DNA of 57,721 nt from an uncultured Chitinophagaceae bacterium (lineage in GTDB: Bacteria > Bacteroidota > Bacteroidia > Chitinophagales > Chitinophagaceae). The notes under the pieces are model-generated. The model worked only from the letters and a program-made list of their open reading frames with translations. It was not told where the DNA came from and did not search any database. Position 1 is the stretch's first letter, and every line of letters begins with the position of its first letter. A program made the position numbers and the translations under genes. Below are positions 1 to 8,631 of this stretch, piece by piece. The DNA lies in the NCBI GenBank assembly GCA_903830285.1, contig CAIKTE010000074.1, positions 1 to 57,721 on the forward strand. The letters are read 5' to 3'.

Positions 1-110
1 CAATTCAATCCGGTCGTAATTCCTCTAACTAATCCCCGAAAATCCAACGGATTTTCCTTAATTTTATTCCCTGTATTTATATTTATTATTCTTCTACTTT
101 AATAACTAAA

Positions 111-3100
111 ATGATTGCTTTTTTTAATCTCCGGGAAAGTTATTTTAATTTTTTTTTTACTTATTCTGTTCTTCTTGCACTGGTACTGGTTTTAGCAGGT
201 TGCGGCCTAAAAACAAAAGAAAATAACAAAACAGCTAACGATGACGCAAAAAATCTAACACTGCTTCATCGTTCACAGGAAAATCTTGATGAATCTGAAG
301 CGGCTTTTCAAAAGGCCATAAAAATGAAACCTGACGATACCATCAGCTATATCGGTCTGACACGTCTCTATCTCCTGCAAAAAAAATATAACGCTGCAGA
401 AAATACAGTTAAGGATGGATTGAAAATGATACCTGATAATGGAGACCTAAAGTTGATGTTAGCTGACATATATGACCTGAAAAACGAGAAAGAAAAAGCC
501 ATAATTCAATTAAAAGAAATAATTGAAAAAGATCCCAAGAACGTAAGTGCTTATTACAAATTAGCCAATCTTGATACTTCCGGTTCAACCGAAGGATCAA
601 GAAAATACTATTTGCTAAAAGTACAAAATCTGAAACCTGCCAATATTGTGCCGCGCCTACAATTAGCAGAACTTTTTGCAAGCATTGGAAAAACTGATTC
701 TTCTCTGTTCTACCTGCAAAGCATAAAAAAAATTGCACCCGGTTTCTCTAATTCAGCAGAAACATCCTTTCAAAAAGCTACTTCTTTATTGAATGCCAAC
801 CAGCCTGGCGGTGCCTTAGTTTACATACAACAATTTCATGACCTGATGAAAATAACTCCTGAATATGCAAGAGGAAGTGATGAAATTGAAACTCCGAAAA
901 GTATTGCGGGATTTTTTGATTTCGATACCAATATACATTTACCTGTATCAGCTTTTGGTACTACTGCATCACCTCATTCCAATAAAAATATTTCCGTTAC
1001 TTCTCCTTTACAGTATAAATATTTTTCAGAAATACCTATTTCTACGATTGATAACAGCTCAAAAGCTGAAAATTTCGTATTGGCTGTTGCTGATTATGGT
1101 GCAGAAGCAAATATGTATATGTATTCAAGCTATAGGATTCCGGGTGCCACTGTTTCCAAATCTTATTTGACTGCCATGCAGGGTACCTTCAAAGAATGCA
1201 CAGTTAAGGGGGGAATAGATCATAATGGGCAGGATTTAGATGCCAGTTTTGCAGATTACGACAATGATGGTTACCAGGATCTTTTTATTGCCACTACGAA
1301 TGGGATTCTCATATACAAAAACGAAGGAGACGGCACTTTTTCTAGGGTAACGGAAAAAATCGGACTGGATAATGCAGATAACGTAAGTAAAATTTTGTTT
1401 GCTGATTTTGATCAGGACGGAGATCTTGACATGTATGTTGCCAGAAAAGGAGGGAATAAATTTTTTCGTAATAATGGCGATGGAACTTTTACTGAAAATG
1501 CAGCTGCCATGGGACTCTCCGGTAATAAGCAAGGTACAATGAATATGGATTTTGGGGATTTAGATGAAGATGGGGATCTCGATATTATCGGCCTGAGTGA
1601 AGATAGGAGTATCGAATTATTTAATAATTCCTTGCATTCCAATTTCAGGGATATCAGTGAGTCTGAAGGACTTAAAAACCAAAAATATACAGGTACAGTT
1701 ATTTCTATAGGAGATTACAACAATGATGGGAAACTAGATATATTTATTGCCGGAGGATCTGTCGGGAAATGTTTTTTATTTAAAAATGAAGGAGGGCATT
1801 TTGTTGTTGATAATAAAGTGACAGAACAACTAAACAGTTCGCTCACCGGGATTCAGGTATATGATATTGCGTTTGTGGATTATGATAATGACGGGCATTT
1901 GGATATTGTGGTGGCGGGTGTTAACAGGAATAGCAGCAAAAAAGGGGTAAGATTACTTCACAATGATGGCTCAAAAGGATTCAGTGATGTTAGTTCTCTG
2001 CTGCCTGAAAATGTGATCCAAGCTTATCGTATTGCAATTGCTGACTTTAATTATGATGGAGATAGAGACATTTTTTTCTATGGGCCATCGGGTGTACAGT
2101 TAGCCAGAAATGACGCAGGCAATTACAACAATTATATACAGGTTCAGCTTACGGGTCTTTCATTCGGCAACAACAAAAATAACAGATTGGGAATAGGTGC
2201 TCAGGTTGAGCTGAAATCCGGAGATTTATATCAATTAAAAACAGTTAAAGGCCCTCTAACAGAGTTTGGTGTTGGTACAAGAACTAAACTTGATGCTCTG
2301 CGCATTATATGGCCAAATGGAGTTCCGCAAACAATTTTGGATCCATCCCGTAAAGAAAGAATGCTGGAAGAGGCAAAACTGAAAGGTTCTTGTCCTTTCT
2401 TATTCACCTGGAACGGTGATAAATATGAATTTTTAAAAGATATGATGTGGAGAAGCGCCATGGGTATGCCAGTGGCCATTGAAGGTAATGATACAGCTTA
2501 TGCCTATCAGGTCCCTTCCAAAGAATATCTACTTATTCCCGGTGACAAGTTAAAACCTCAAAACGGTCTTTATACTTTGAAGATTACTGAAGAATTATGG
2601 GAAGCGGTTTACTTCGACAAAACCGCACTTGTTGCAGTGGATCATCCTGATTCATTGGATGCTTATGTAGATGAACGATTGGTGGCTCCGCCTTACCCTG
2701 GCAAAAAACTGTATCTCGTGACAGATAAGCATTTACCCATCTCTGCTAAAGACGAAAAAGGAAATGATCTAATGCCTAAGATCAGCAATTATGATTTTCA
2801 ATATGTCTCAAATCTTTCTTTGGGAAAATTTCAAGGACTTACCGGTGATCATGATTTGATCTTAGATCTCGGGAAGAAAGCAAATGTTGACAGCCTCTTC
2901 CTGTTTATGAGAGGCTGGATATTTCCCACTGACGCGAGTATCAACACAGAGCTAACACAAACTAAAAAATATCATTTGCAGCCTCCTTCATTGCAAGTCA
3001 TCAATAAAGAAGGAAATTGGCAGACAGTGATAAAAGACATTGGTTATCCAATGGGAAGAGATAAAATGGTTATTGTGAATTTATCGGGTAAATTTTTAAC

Positions 3101-3734
3101 CCCTGATGACAGGAGGGTGAGAATCCAAACAAACATGCAAATTTACTGGGATCATATATTTTTCTCTGCAGGCAAGGTCAATGCTCCCGTGAAAATGTTT
3201 GATTTGAAAATGGTCAATGCACAATTAAATTATCGTGGATATTCAAATTCTTATAATAAAGGTGGCCCCTATGGCCCACAGTGGTTTGACTATTATCATG
3301 TTAGTAAAGGACAAAAATGGAGAGATCTTACCGGATATTATACCCGTTATGGAAATGTAATGCCATTACTACAGAACGCTGATGATAAATACATCATAGC
3401 AGATGGGGGTGATGAAGTAACTATTAATTTTGATGCTACGCATTTACCGGCACTACCGAAAGGATGGAAACGAGACTTCCTGATTTATAGCGAAGGATGG
3501 GTAAAAGACGGAGACCTTAATACCGCCTATGGACAAACAGTAACGCCACTGCCATTTCATAGCATGCCCTCTTATCCATATAAAAAAAATAGTGCCTACC
3601 CAACTGATAAAGAGCATCAGGATTATCAGAAAGAATACAATACAAGGAAAGTGACCACCGAAGATTTTAGAAATGCAGTGCGGCTTGGTATTAACAGGAA
3701 TGCATCTCAAGAACATTTCAAAAGGGTAAAGTAA
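111..3734 (+). CDS. TPR / FG-GAP (CRTAC1) / ASPIC-UnbV lipoprotein, large paralog A
   Basis: Predicted exported lipoprotein of 1207 residues. A hydrophobic N-terminus ends in a lipobox (LAGC, Cys about residue 31). TPR-like helices follow at about 50-250, for example the SEAAFQKAIKMKPDD stretch. An FG-GAP/VCBS propeller spans about 370-670 with repeated Ca-binding loops such as DYDNDGYQDLF and DFDQDGDLDMY. An ASPIC/UnbV module lies at about 675-750 (GIGAQVELKSGDLYQ, IIWPNGVPQ). The last 440 residues form a separate module opening with SCPFLFTWNGDKYEF and MMWRSAMGMP. The protein at 19216-22776 has the same architecture end to end, so the two are paralogs. FG-GAP propellers commonly bind Ca2+ and act outside the cytoplasm; the role of the C-terminal module is unknown to me. 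It faces a convergent minus-strand operon. The start is the ATG that gives a full signal peptide. Confidence 0.9.
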   Translation: MIAFFNLRESYFNFFFTYSVLLALVLVLAGCGLKTKENNKTANDDAKNLTLLHRSQENLDESEAAFQKAIKMKPDDTISYIGLTRLYLLQKKYNAAENTVKDGLKMIPDNGDLKLMLADIYDLKNEKEKAIIQLKEIIEKDPKNVSAYYKLANLDTSGSTEGSRKYYLLKVQNLKPANIVPRLQLAELFASIGKTDSSLFYLQSIKKIAPGFSNSAETSFQKATSLLNANQPGGALVYIQQFHDLMKITPEYARGSDEIETPKSIAGFFDFDTNIHLPVSAFGTTASPHSNKNISVTSPLQYKYFSEIPISTIDNSSKAENFVLAVADYGAEANMYMYSSYRIPGATVSKSYLTAMQGTFKECTVKGGIDHNGQDLDASFADYDNDGYQDLFIATTNGILIYKNEGDGTFSRVTEKIGLDNADNVSKILFADFDQDGDLDMYVARKGGNKFFRNNGDGTFTENAAAMGLSGNKQGTMNMDFGDLDEDGDLDIIGLSEDRSIELFNNSLHSNFRDISESEGLKNQKYTGTVISIGDYNNDGKLDIFIAGGSVGKCFLFKNEGGHFVVDNKVTEQLNSSLTGIQVYDIAFVDYDNDGHLDIVVAGVNRNSSKKGVRLLHNDGSKGFSDVSSLLPENVIQAYRIAIADFNYDGDRDIFFYGPSGVQLARNDAGNYNNYIQVQLTGLSFGNNKNNRLGIGAQVELKSGDLYQLKTVKGPLTEFGVGTRTKLDALRIIWPNGVPQTILDPSRKERMLEEAKLKGSCPFLFTWNGDKYEFLKDMMWRSAMGMPVAIEGNDTAYAYQVPSKEYLLIPGDKLKPQNGLYTLKITEELWEAVYFDKTALVAVDHPDSLDAYVDERLVAPPYPGKKLYLVTDKHLPISAKDEKGNDLMPKISNYDFQYVSNLSLGKFQGLTGDHDLILDLGKKANVDSLFLFMRGWIFPTDASINTELTQTKKYHLQPPSLQVINKEGNWQTVIKDIGYPMGRDKMVIVNLSGKFLTPDDRRVRIQTNMQIYWDHIFFSAGKVNAPVKMFDLKMVNAQLNYRGYSNSYNKGGPYGPQWFDYYHVSKGQKWRDLTGYYTRYGNVMPLLQNADDKYIIADGGDEVTINFDATHLPALPKGWKRDFLIYSEGWVKDGDLNTAYGQTVTPLPFHSMPSYPYKKNSAYPTDKEHQDYQKEYNTRKVTTEDFRNAVRLGINRNASQEHFKRVK

Positions 3735-3958
3735 GAATGCTGAAAGGCTGTGAGTGAGAAATTATTTTCAATAAGACAGCATTGGATTTTTATACAATAT
3801 TCCAGATAATCCAGTTGGCGGTATTCAGGAAATATACTGATGTTTGTTTTCGCATCTGTTGCAACAAAATGCAAAATAGACCATACTTAGAAAAGATAAC
3901 CAACAATCACTTTTTTCAACAACAATCTACCCAGATACCATACTCATTATAAGCTGTT

Positions 3959-4936
3959 TCAGGACTGGATAGGATGACTGCTACAGGTTATCTGTGGATA
4001 GATTCTTTGCATCAAATTCATTTGCTCTAACCGATGTTTTCGGGCTTTAAAACAGTGGGAACATTTGGACAGAAAATCAATATTCCAAGTATCAACAAAC
4101 ACCCTACCCTGCCTTAAATTCAGGGCTTTTTCAAAAACCTCTTCTAAAGCATTCAAAGATGGAGGAACATAGAATCCTTGCTGTTGAAGTTTTTCCATCA
4201 CACCATTACCCGGTCTTGTTGGAATAATAGAACAACAACCAACCCCGCAATCAAAAGCAAACTGCACAGTTTTAATTGTCCATTCAATATTTTCTTTTTC
4301 ATCCGTTAAATAAGGAGGATTTAAAAGTATAAATGCACGCATATCTATCCCATGGCTATTTAAAAATTTAGCTGCCAACTTAAAATCTTCCAGGCTCAGT
4401 TGCTTATTCAATTTAGGTAATACATCAGGATGAATTGTTTCAAGACCTATGGCTACTTCCAATTTACCATTTAGTTGATCATTAAAATCCACACAGGCCT
4501 GTCCACAAAGTTTTGCATGATTTTCTACGATTACTTTTTTATAGGAACGAATTCTTTTTATAATTCCCGGATAATCTGATGGGGGAATGGATTTTTGATC
4601 GAAGAAATTACCGCTATTATACAACTTAATTACGCTCGCTTCCGGTAGCAGATCCAATGCGTGATCAATCTGTTTTAAAATTGCTACTTGTGGTGTAGAA
4701 CCTTCCAGCGTATTTTTCCATAGATCACACATCAGGCATTTGAAAGCACATTCTTTACTGGAAAGAAAAATAGTGTTTATCGATTGCAAAATACCATCCT
4801 GATCCGGTTCCACTTCCTGTAGAAAATGGAATGGGATATCAGGATTTACAATATTTTTTTGAGGCCGAAGTTTTTCGATTTCATTACTGTCGAGCATAGA
4901 GTGAATTGAAATATGTTCGATAAACCGTTTCATCAT
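3959..4936 (-). CDS. Radical SAM protein, archaeosine synthase RaSEA-like
   Basis: Carries the radical SAM triad as CAFKCLMC (CxxxCxxC). Downstream motifs follow the order seen in the RaSEA/Elp3-like group: YNSGNFFD, a KLEVAIGLET strand, AFILLNPPYLTDE and a late CSHC pair, from which a second metal site can be inferred. Known RaSEA proteins act with ArcS on lysine-preQ0 tRNA in archaea; a bacterial homolog beside an AsnB-like gene probably has another substrate. The frame stays open to a GTG at 5053, but that would overlap the upstream gene by 170 bp. The tandem ATG codons at 4936 and 4933, or the ATG at 4897, give overlaps of 53, 50 or 14 bp and are more likely starts. It is the last gene of the operon CRTAC1 - AsnB-like - radical SAM, and is probably translationally coupled to the gene before it. 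Family placement is from motif order only. Confidence 0.85.
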   Translation of the reverse strand: MMKRFIEHISIHSMLDSNEIEKLRPQKNIVNPDIPFHFLQEVEPDQDGILQSINTIFLSSKECAFKCLMCDLWKNTLEGSTPQVAILKQIDHALDLLPEASVIKLYNSGNFFDQKSIPPSDYPGIIKRIRSYKKVIVENHAKLCGQACVDFNDQLNGKLEVAIGLETIHPDVLPKLNKQLSLEDFKLAAKFLNSHGIDMRAFILLNPPYLTDEKENIEWTIKTVQFAFDCGVGCCSIIPTRPGNGVMEKLQQQGFYVPPSLNALEEVFEKALNLRQGRVFVDTWNIDFLSKCSHCFKARKHRLEQMNLMQRIYPQITCSSHPIQS

Positions 4937-6218
4937 CAGAAAACATTTGACCAAATGTGTTTTCACCAACTGCACCACGTTGGAACCTGCGTTTTTCAAA
5001 AACCGGCATATCGAAACCGGTAACTGCTTTAATTCCCCTACTAACAATTTCACCTTTCAGCGCATATAATTCTTCCTCACTCCAGTTAGTTAATGCAATG
5101 AAAGGAATACCTTCTGATATTTCAATTACATTGGGTAATGCATATGGACTAAAGCCTCTAAATCCTAATAACTGTGATGGAGCATAGGAACGTACATGCC
5201 CCCTGCTCTGTCCGCCGGTATAAGTAAGTGAGTGTTTGATCTTGTCAACACCCCATCCTTCTTGATAAAGCATCGTATTATTTAATACACTTCTAATAGT
5301 GAGTTCTGTATTTTCAGCAATAGGGTAATCCTTCAAATTCTCGTCACCCCCATCTCCATCTACTAAATATTTCCATTCAGGATATTGTTTACGTATTTGT
5401 TTACTTAATGCGAGCGCCATAGTAGCTGATTCAATATCCAATGGTTTGTAATCTTCTACTACTTTAATTGCATCTGTATAGCTGATCACAGATTGAGGTA
5501 CATCAAGCACTTCCAGAAAAATGGATAATCCCAGTTGATCTAAAAACTGATGCGCTTGTTCAGCATCGGGGCCATTATTTACAGAAAGTGTAAACGCTTT
5601 TAAACGCTGTGGAGAAAGGCCTAGTTTAAGCATCAGATGGTAGACAATCAAAAAGACAGAACCACTATCAATACCACCTGAAAATAAAACGCCTATCGGC
5701 TCATTCTCGGGAATTGACAATAGCCATTTCTGACATTCATTTGCAAGTGTCTCCATATAAGTTTTTCCAATTTCATCTAAGTTGCCTGTTAACACATTTC
5801 TTTTAGGCGCAAAAAATCTTGTATAAATAGGATTTGGATCAGGACAACCTATCACTTCTAAACGTACCACAAAATGCGCAGGTACCATTCTTGTATAAGA
5901 GGGATGGAATTGAGTATGAAGCCCTTTTGTTTTTAGAAAATTATAAATTTCGTCTATCCGCTCAGCCACAATTAGCATGGGTCCGGATGTTTGTTTAGCT
6001 AAGAAATAACGCATCGGTCTTCCGATGGAACGTGCCATGAAAACATGTTGACCAACTTTTTCAACAATGGCAAATTGTCCTTCAATTTCACGAACCCTTG
6101 ATGCATCTCCGGAGATGATAGCAGCCGAAACTTCCTCCGGTGTCATATTGAATATGGTGTTATTGTTATAATCGAGCAGGTTTACAAAGTCGGTAATGGG
6201 TTGTGTTGTCTTAGTCAT
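4884..6218 (-). CDS. Asparagine synthetase-like ATP-dependent amidotransferase/cyclase
   Basis: 444 residues. The C-terminal two thirds is an AsnB-type ATP-pyrophosphatase domain with the PP-loop SGGIDS at residues 180-185 and an acidic DGDGGDEN segment at 287-294, in place of the usual GEGADE. The N-terminal part (about 40-140) resembles the remnant of a class II glutaminase fold, but the protein starts MTKTT and lacks the catalytic Cys2. It should therefore be unable to hydrolyse glutamine and would use ammonia or another amine. Relatives with this pattern include beta-lactam synthetase-type and lasso-peptide cyclase-type enzymes, which adenylate a carboxylate. The gene overlaps the radical SAM gene and follows a CRTAC1 gene in the same operon, which suggests a cytoplasmic modification step tied to the exported propeller system. 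The substrate cannot be read from the sequence. Not a housekeeping AsnB by length or active site. Confidence 0.85.
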   Translation of the reverse strand: MTKTTQPITDFVNLLDYNNNTIFNMTPEEVSAAIISGDASRVREIEGQFAIVEKVGQHVFMARSIGRPMRYFLAKQTSGPMLIVAERIDEIYNFLKTKGLHTQFHPSYTRMVPAHFVVRLEVIGCPDPNPIYTRFFAPKRNVLTGNLDEIGKTYMETLANECQKWLLSIPENEPIGVLFSGGIDSGSVFLIVYHLMLKLGLSPQRLKAFTLSVNNGPDAEQAHQFLDQLGLSIFLEVLDVPQSVISYTDAIKVVEDYKPLDIESATMALALSKQIRKQYPEWKYLVDGDGGDENLKDYPIAENTELTIRSVLNNTMLYQEGWGVDKIKHSLTYTGGQSRGHVRSYAPSQLLGFRGFSPYALPNVIEISEGIPFIALTNWSEEELYALKGEIVSRGIKAVTGFDMPVFEKRRFQRGAVGENTFGQMFSDDETVYRTYFNSLYARQ

Positions 6219-6316
6219 TTTTATTTTTTATGTTAATTAAAAAGCAAAGTTATTCCTGCAAATGCTATGAGGAAGATTATTATAAAAAAAAGTTTTTTAT
6301 TTTTCAAAAGGCCGTC

Positions 6317-8098
6317 TCAATTTTTAATATTATTTATTCCTTCGGTTATTTCAATTCGAACGTTTACCGGTATATTCAGAAATTGCTGATTAAGACCGCT
6401 CGGCCATTGAATATTCAGTGTATCTACTTTTGTAAATTTTGCTAACCCAAAATGTTGTGTCAAACTATTTTGTGATAAGTATGAACTCTGATTATTCACT
6501 TCGCGAATTTGAGATACATTACGACTTACTATTTTTATTTTAGTTCCAATAGCCGAGCGATTACTTTTTGTTCCCACCAATTTTAATTCCAACCAGTTAT
6601 TCTTATTTCCTCCATCATTTCTCAACAGTACAGCCCTCCCTCCATTATTTACTACAAATACATCCATATCTCCATCATTATCATAATCACCAAAGGCAGC
6701 TCCCCTGCCTACATTTTTATAAGATAGTGCTTCGCCACTTTCTGCTGTTACTTCAGCAAAACCTTTGTCAGATCCTTCATTCCAAAAGAGGTGGTTTTTC
6801 ATTGGAACTAAATATTTAGGATGATCTGGTTGTTGATTGGTACTACCGTTAATCGCTAATAGATCAAGGCGAGTATCATTGTCATAATCAAAAAAAGAAG
6901 TACCCCATGCCACATCGTTTATTGAAACCTTAGCAAGTCCATACTTATCAGCCTCATCTTCAAATCGAAGTGATTGCGTGGAATTAGACATTCTACTCAT
7001 CGTATTAGACATATTAGACTTGTTCACATAAAAACCATTTGGTTCGGCAAGCCAATGTGTTATAAACAAATCCATAAGTCCATCATTGTTCCAATCACCA
7101 ATAGCCAAGCCCATGGAACTGTGACCATCAGCCACATGTGCCGGATGACTTGCATCATTAAAAGTGCCATTGCCCATATTAAGATACAGCGCATTATCAC
7201 CTACATCATTAGCGACATATAAATCGGGCCATCCATCATTATTAAAATCATTCCAGGAAGCAGAGAGACTCTTTCCCGTAAGGTCGGCAACTCCTGCCTG
7301 AATAGCAACTTCCGTGAAAGTTCCATTTTTGTTGTTGTGATATAATAAGTTTCGCTCAGGCGGGAAAGCCAAAGGATTAATATCTGGTGGTTCTTCAATA
7401 TTTTCCCTGCTGTTCATTGCAGGAAGCATATTTAACCGACTATAGTTTACATAACCACAAACATATAAATCCAAATAGCCATCCCTGTCATAATCTGCCC
7501 AACTGGCACCTGTCCAAAAGCCCAGCTTTCCCCCAAGTCCTGCTTGTTTTGTCTGATCAGTAAAAGTTCCGTTCCCATTATTATGATAAAATACATTCTT
7601 TCCAAAAGCGGTCATGAAGATATCAGGATAACCATCATTATCCATATCAGCGGCAGCAACGCCCATTCCCATTCCCTGGAAATTTATGCCGGCGTTTTTG
7701 GTGACGTTTGTAAATGTTCCGTTCCCATTATTATGATAAAGCTCACAATGTGCCGGTGATTTCTTTACTTCGGTTGCTGTCATTGTCAAAGGACCCGCTT
7801 CATTCACAACAAATAAATCATCATACCCATCCTGATCATAATCGATCCATGCAGCACCCGATCCCATATCTTCAGGCATTTGATTAGTTCGCTCTCCAAA
7901 AAAATGTGTGAAATTAATACCGGCCTTATTCGTTATATCAGTAAAAACTACATGCGCATGATCATTCTGACCAGGCTCTCCGGAATTATAAATCCTTTCT
8001 ATTTTTTTTCTGAAAAAAAAGAAAATGAAAGCAACTGCTAATATAGTTGCTATTAGACTTGTTATGAAGATGGATCGTTTTCTTCTGGAAATAGACAT
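6317..8098 (-). CDS. CRTAC1-type FG-GAP protein with C-terminal ASPIC/UnbV, membrane-anchored
   Basis: 593 residues. A basic N-terminus (SRRKRS) precedes one membrane segment at about 10-30 with no lipobox or clear cleavage site, so it is probably anchored with its bulk in the periplasm. FG-GAP repeats fill about 50-490, with Ca-type loops such as DYDQDGYDDLF, DMDNDGYPDIF and DYDNDGDMDVF. An ASPIC/UnbV domain closes the protein at about 500-590 (LKLVGTKSNRSAIGTKI, QWPSG). A Ser/Asn/Met-rich insertion (SNMSNTMSRMSNSTQS) sits in a propeller loop around residues 360-380. It is first in the operon with the AsnB-like and radical SAM genes. It belongs to the same group as the shorter CRTAC proteins at 8632 and 22785, which lack the TPR and C-terminal module of the 1200-residue paralogs. 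Confidence 0.9.
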   Translation of the reverse strand: MSISRRKRSIFITSLIATILAVAFIFFFFRKKIERIYNSGEPGQNDHAHVVFTDITNKAGINFTHFFGERTNQMPEDMGSGAAWIDYDQDGYDDLFVVNEAGPLTMTATEVKKSPAHCELYHNNGNGTFTNVTKNAGINFQGMGMGVAAADMDNDGYPDIFMTAFGKNVFYHNNGNGTFTDQTKQAGLGGKLGFWTGASWADYDRDGYLDLYVCGYVNYSRLNMLPAMNSRENIEEPPDINPLAFPPERNLLYHNNKNGTFTEVAIQAGVADLTGKSLSASWNDFNNDGWPDLYVANDVGDNALYLNMGNGTFNDASHPAHVADGHSSMGLAIGDWNNDGLMDLFITHWLAEPNGFYVNKSNMSNTMSRMSNSTQSLRFEDEADKYGLAKVSINDVAWGTSFFDYDNDTRLDLLAINGSTNQQPDHPKYLVPMKNHLFWNEGSDKGFAEVTAESGEALSYKNVGRGAAFGDYDNDGDMDVFVVNNGGRAVLLRNDGGNKNNWLELKLVGTKSNRSAIGTKIKIVSRNVSQIREVNNQSSYLSQNSLTQHFGLAKFTKVDTLNIQWPSGLNQQFLNIPVNVRIEITEGINNIKN

Positions 8099-8121
8099 GA
8101 TTATTGCAGGTTGATAGAATA

Positions 8122-8271
8122 TTATTTTTTAACAATTGACTTCTTAGAATCACCGGGATTTGAACTTTTAACAATTATCTTCTTAGAAGCATTGGATAAA
8201 ACAGTAACCGGAGCAGTGATATCTTTTTGCCTGTAAATACCAGATAAACTGACCCCTCTTTGCCAGAGCAA
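8122..8271 (-). pseudogene. Relic reading frame without ATG, internally repeated
   Basis: An open frame on the minus strand runs from a TAG at 8281-8283 to a TAA at 8122-8124 with no ATG; the only start-like codon is TTG at 8271. The predicted tail contains a near-duplicate, SKKIIVK followed 12 residues later by SKKSIVK. The DNA shows the same duplication as two copies of a TTAACAATT...CTTCTTAGAA block. It overlaps the transposon-end-like repeats, so it may be the truncated 3' end of a gene cut by an insertion, or chance. Weak evidence. Confidence 0.2.
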
Positions 8272-8282
8272 TGTGACCCCCT
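8240..8282. mobile_element. Relic of IS21-like terminal repeats
   Basis: Two copies of a CCAGA-N4/5-TGACCCC unit occur at 8240-8256 and 8263-8281, stepped by 23-24 bp. Read on the minus strand they are GGGGTCA-start units ending in TCTGG. As far as I recall, IS21-family elements of Bacteroidota carry multiple terminal repeats of this form. No transposase (istA/istB) is present nearby, so this would be a solo end. Confidence 0.35.
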
Positions 8283-8530
8283 AAGAAAAGACGTTCATCA
8301 TTGAACATCCCGGAGCCTAAAAAATGGTAAAGAACTAATTGTGTTTGTTAATCAAACTTAGGAAAGTTTTTAGTCTACTTTGATTAAATAATTTTTTCTG
8401 TTTCTACTAACCGTAAGTGTCCCTAAAACTCAGAAAGTTTAAAATTTGAGCTAAACGCTTACACACAAACAAAAAGCTGCAAGTTCCATAATAAAGATTC
8501 TATTTCTTTTACATTTTCGTTTCATATTCC

Positions 8531-8544
8531 ATGATAAAAATCAT
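8531..8544. promoter_or_regulatory. FNR-type dyad upstream of the CRTAC/cytochrome operon
   Basis: ATGATAAAAATCAT is a perfect TGAT-N4-ATCA dyad, the core recognised by FNR-type regulators. It ends 87 bp before the ATG at 8632 and 48 bp before the ATG at 8593. The same TGA-N6-TCA pattern occurs upstream of the hemerythrin/ccoI operon, ccoS and marR in this window. Activity is inferred. Confidence 0.45.
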
Positions 8545-8631
8545 GTTTATATGTATCTAGCTGTTCTATTTTTAATGAATTATAGAAATAGAATGAAACT
8601 ATTTATTGCTGCGTTGAAAAATATCCTATTA

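Larger units (their letters stand above)
8099..8550. other. Divergent intergenic spacer with transposon-end relic and FNR-like dyad
   Basis: A 452-bp gap (531 bp to the preferred downstream start at 8632) between divergent CRTAC1 genes. It contains a short open frame on the minus strand (8122-8271), two copies of a CCAGA...TGACCCC motif that looks like an IS21-family terminal repeat (8240-8282), and an FNR-like dyad at 8531-8544. The AT-rich stretch 8330-8530 should hold the promoter of the rightward operon, but I could not pick a convincing TAnnTTTG element in it. Confidence 0.5.

Noticed and set aside
1236-2479. Several long antisense frames within the large CRTAC genes
   Set aside because: They shadow the FG-GAP coding repeats and show no domain or start context of their own.
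4937-5053. Longer N-terminus of the radical SAM protein from a GTG at 5053
   Set aside because: It lies wholly within the AsnB-like coding sequence and would give a 170-bp overlap; later ATG codons fit better.
3959-6218. Lasso peptide cluster, suggested by the AsnB-like gene
   Set aside because: No precursor peptide, no B-type protease or RRE gene, and the adjacent radical SAM protein is not part of such clusters.
6230-6445. Small plus-strand gene opposite the CRTAC1 gene
   Set aside because: It overlaps the coding part of the CRTAC1 gene on the other strand and has no recognisable product.
8551-8631. Earlier start of the CRTAC1 lipoprotein at 8551
   Set aside because: It begins only 7 bp after the FNR-like dyad, leaving no room for a promoter, and lengthens the signal peptide beyond the usual size.
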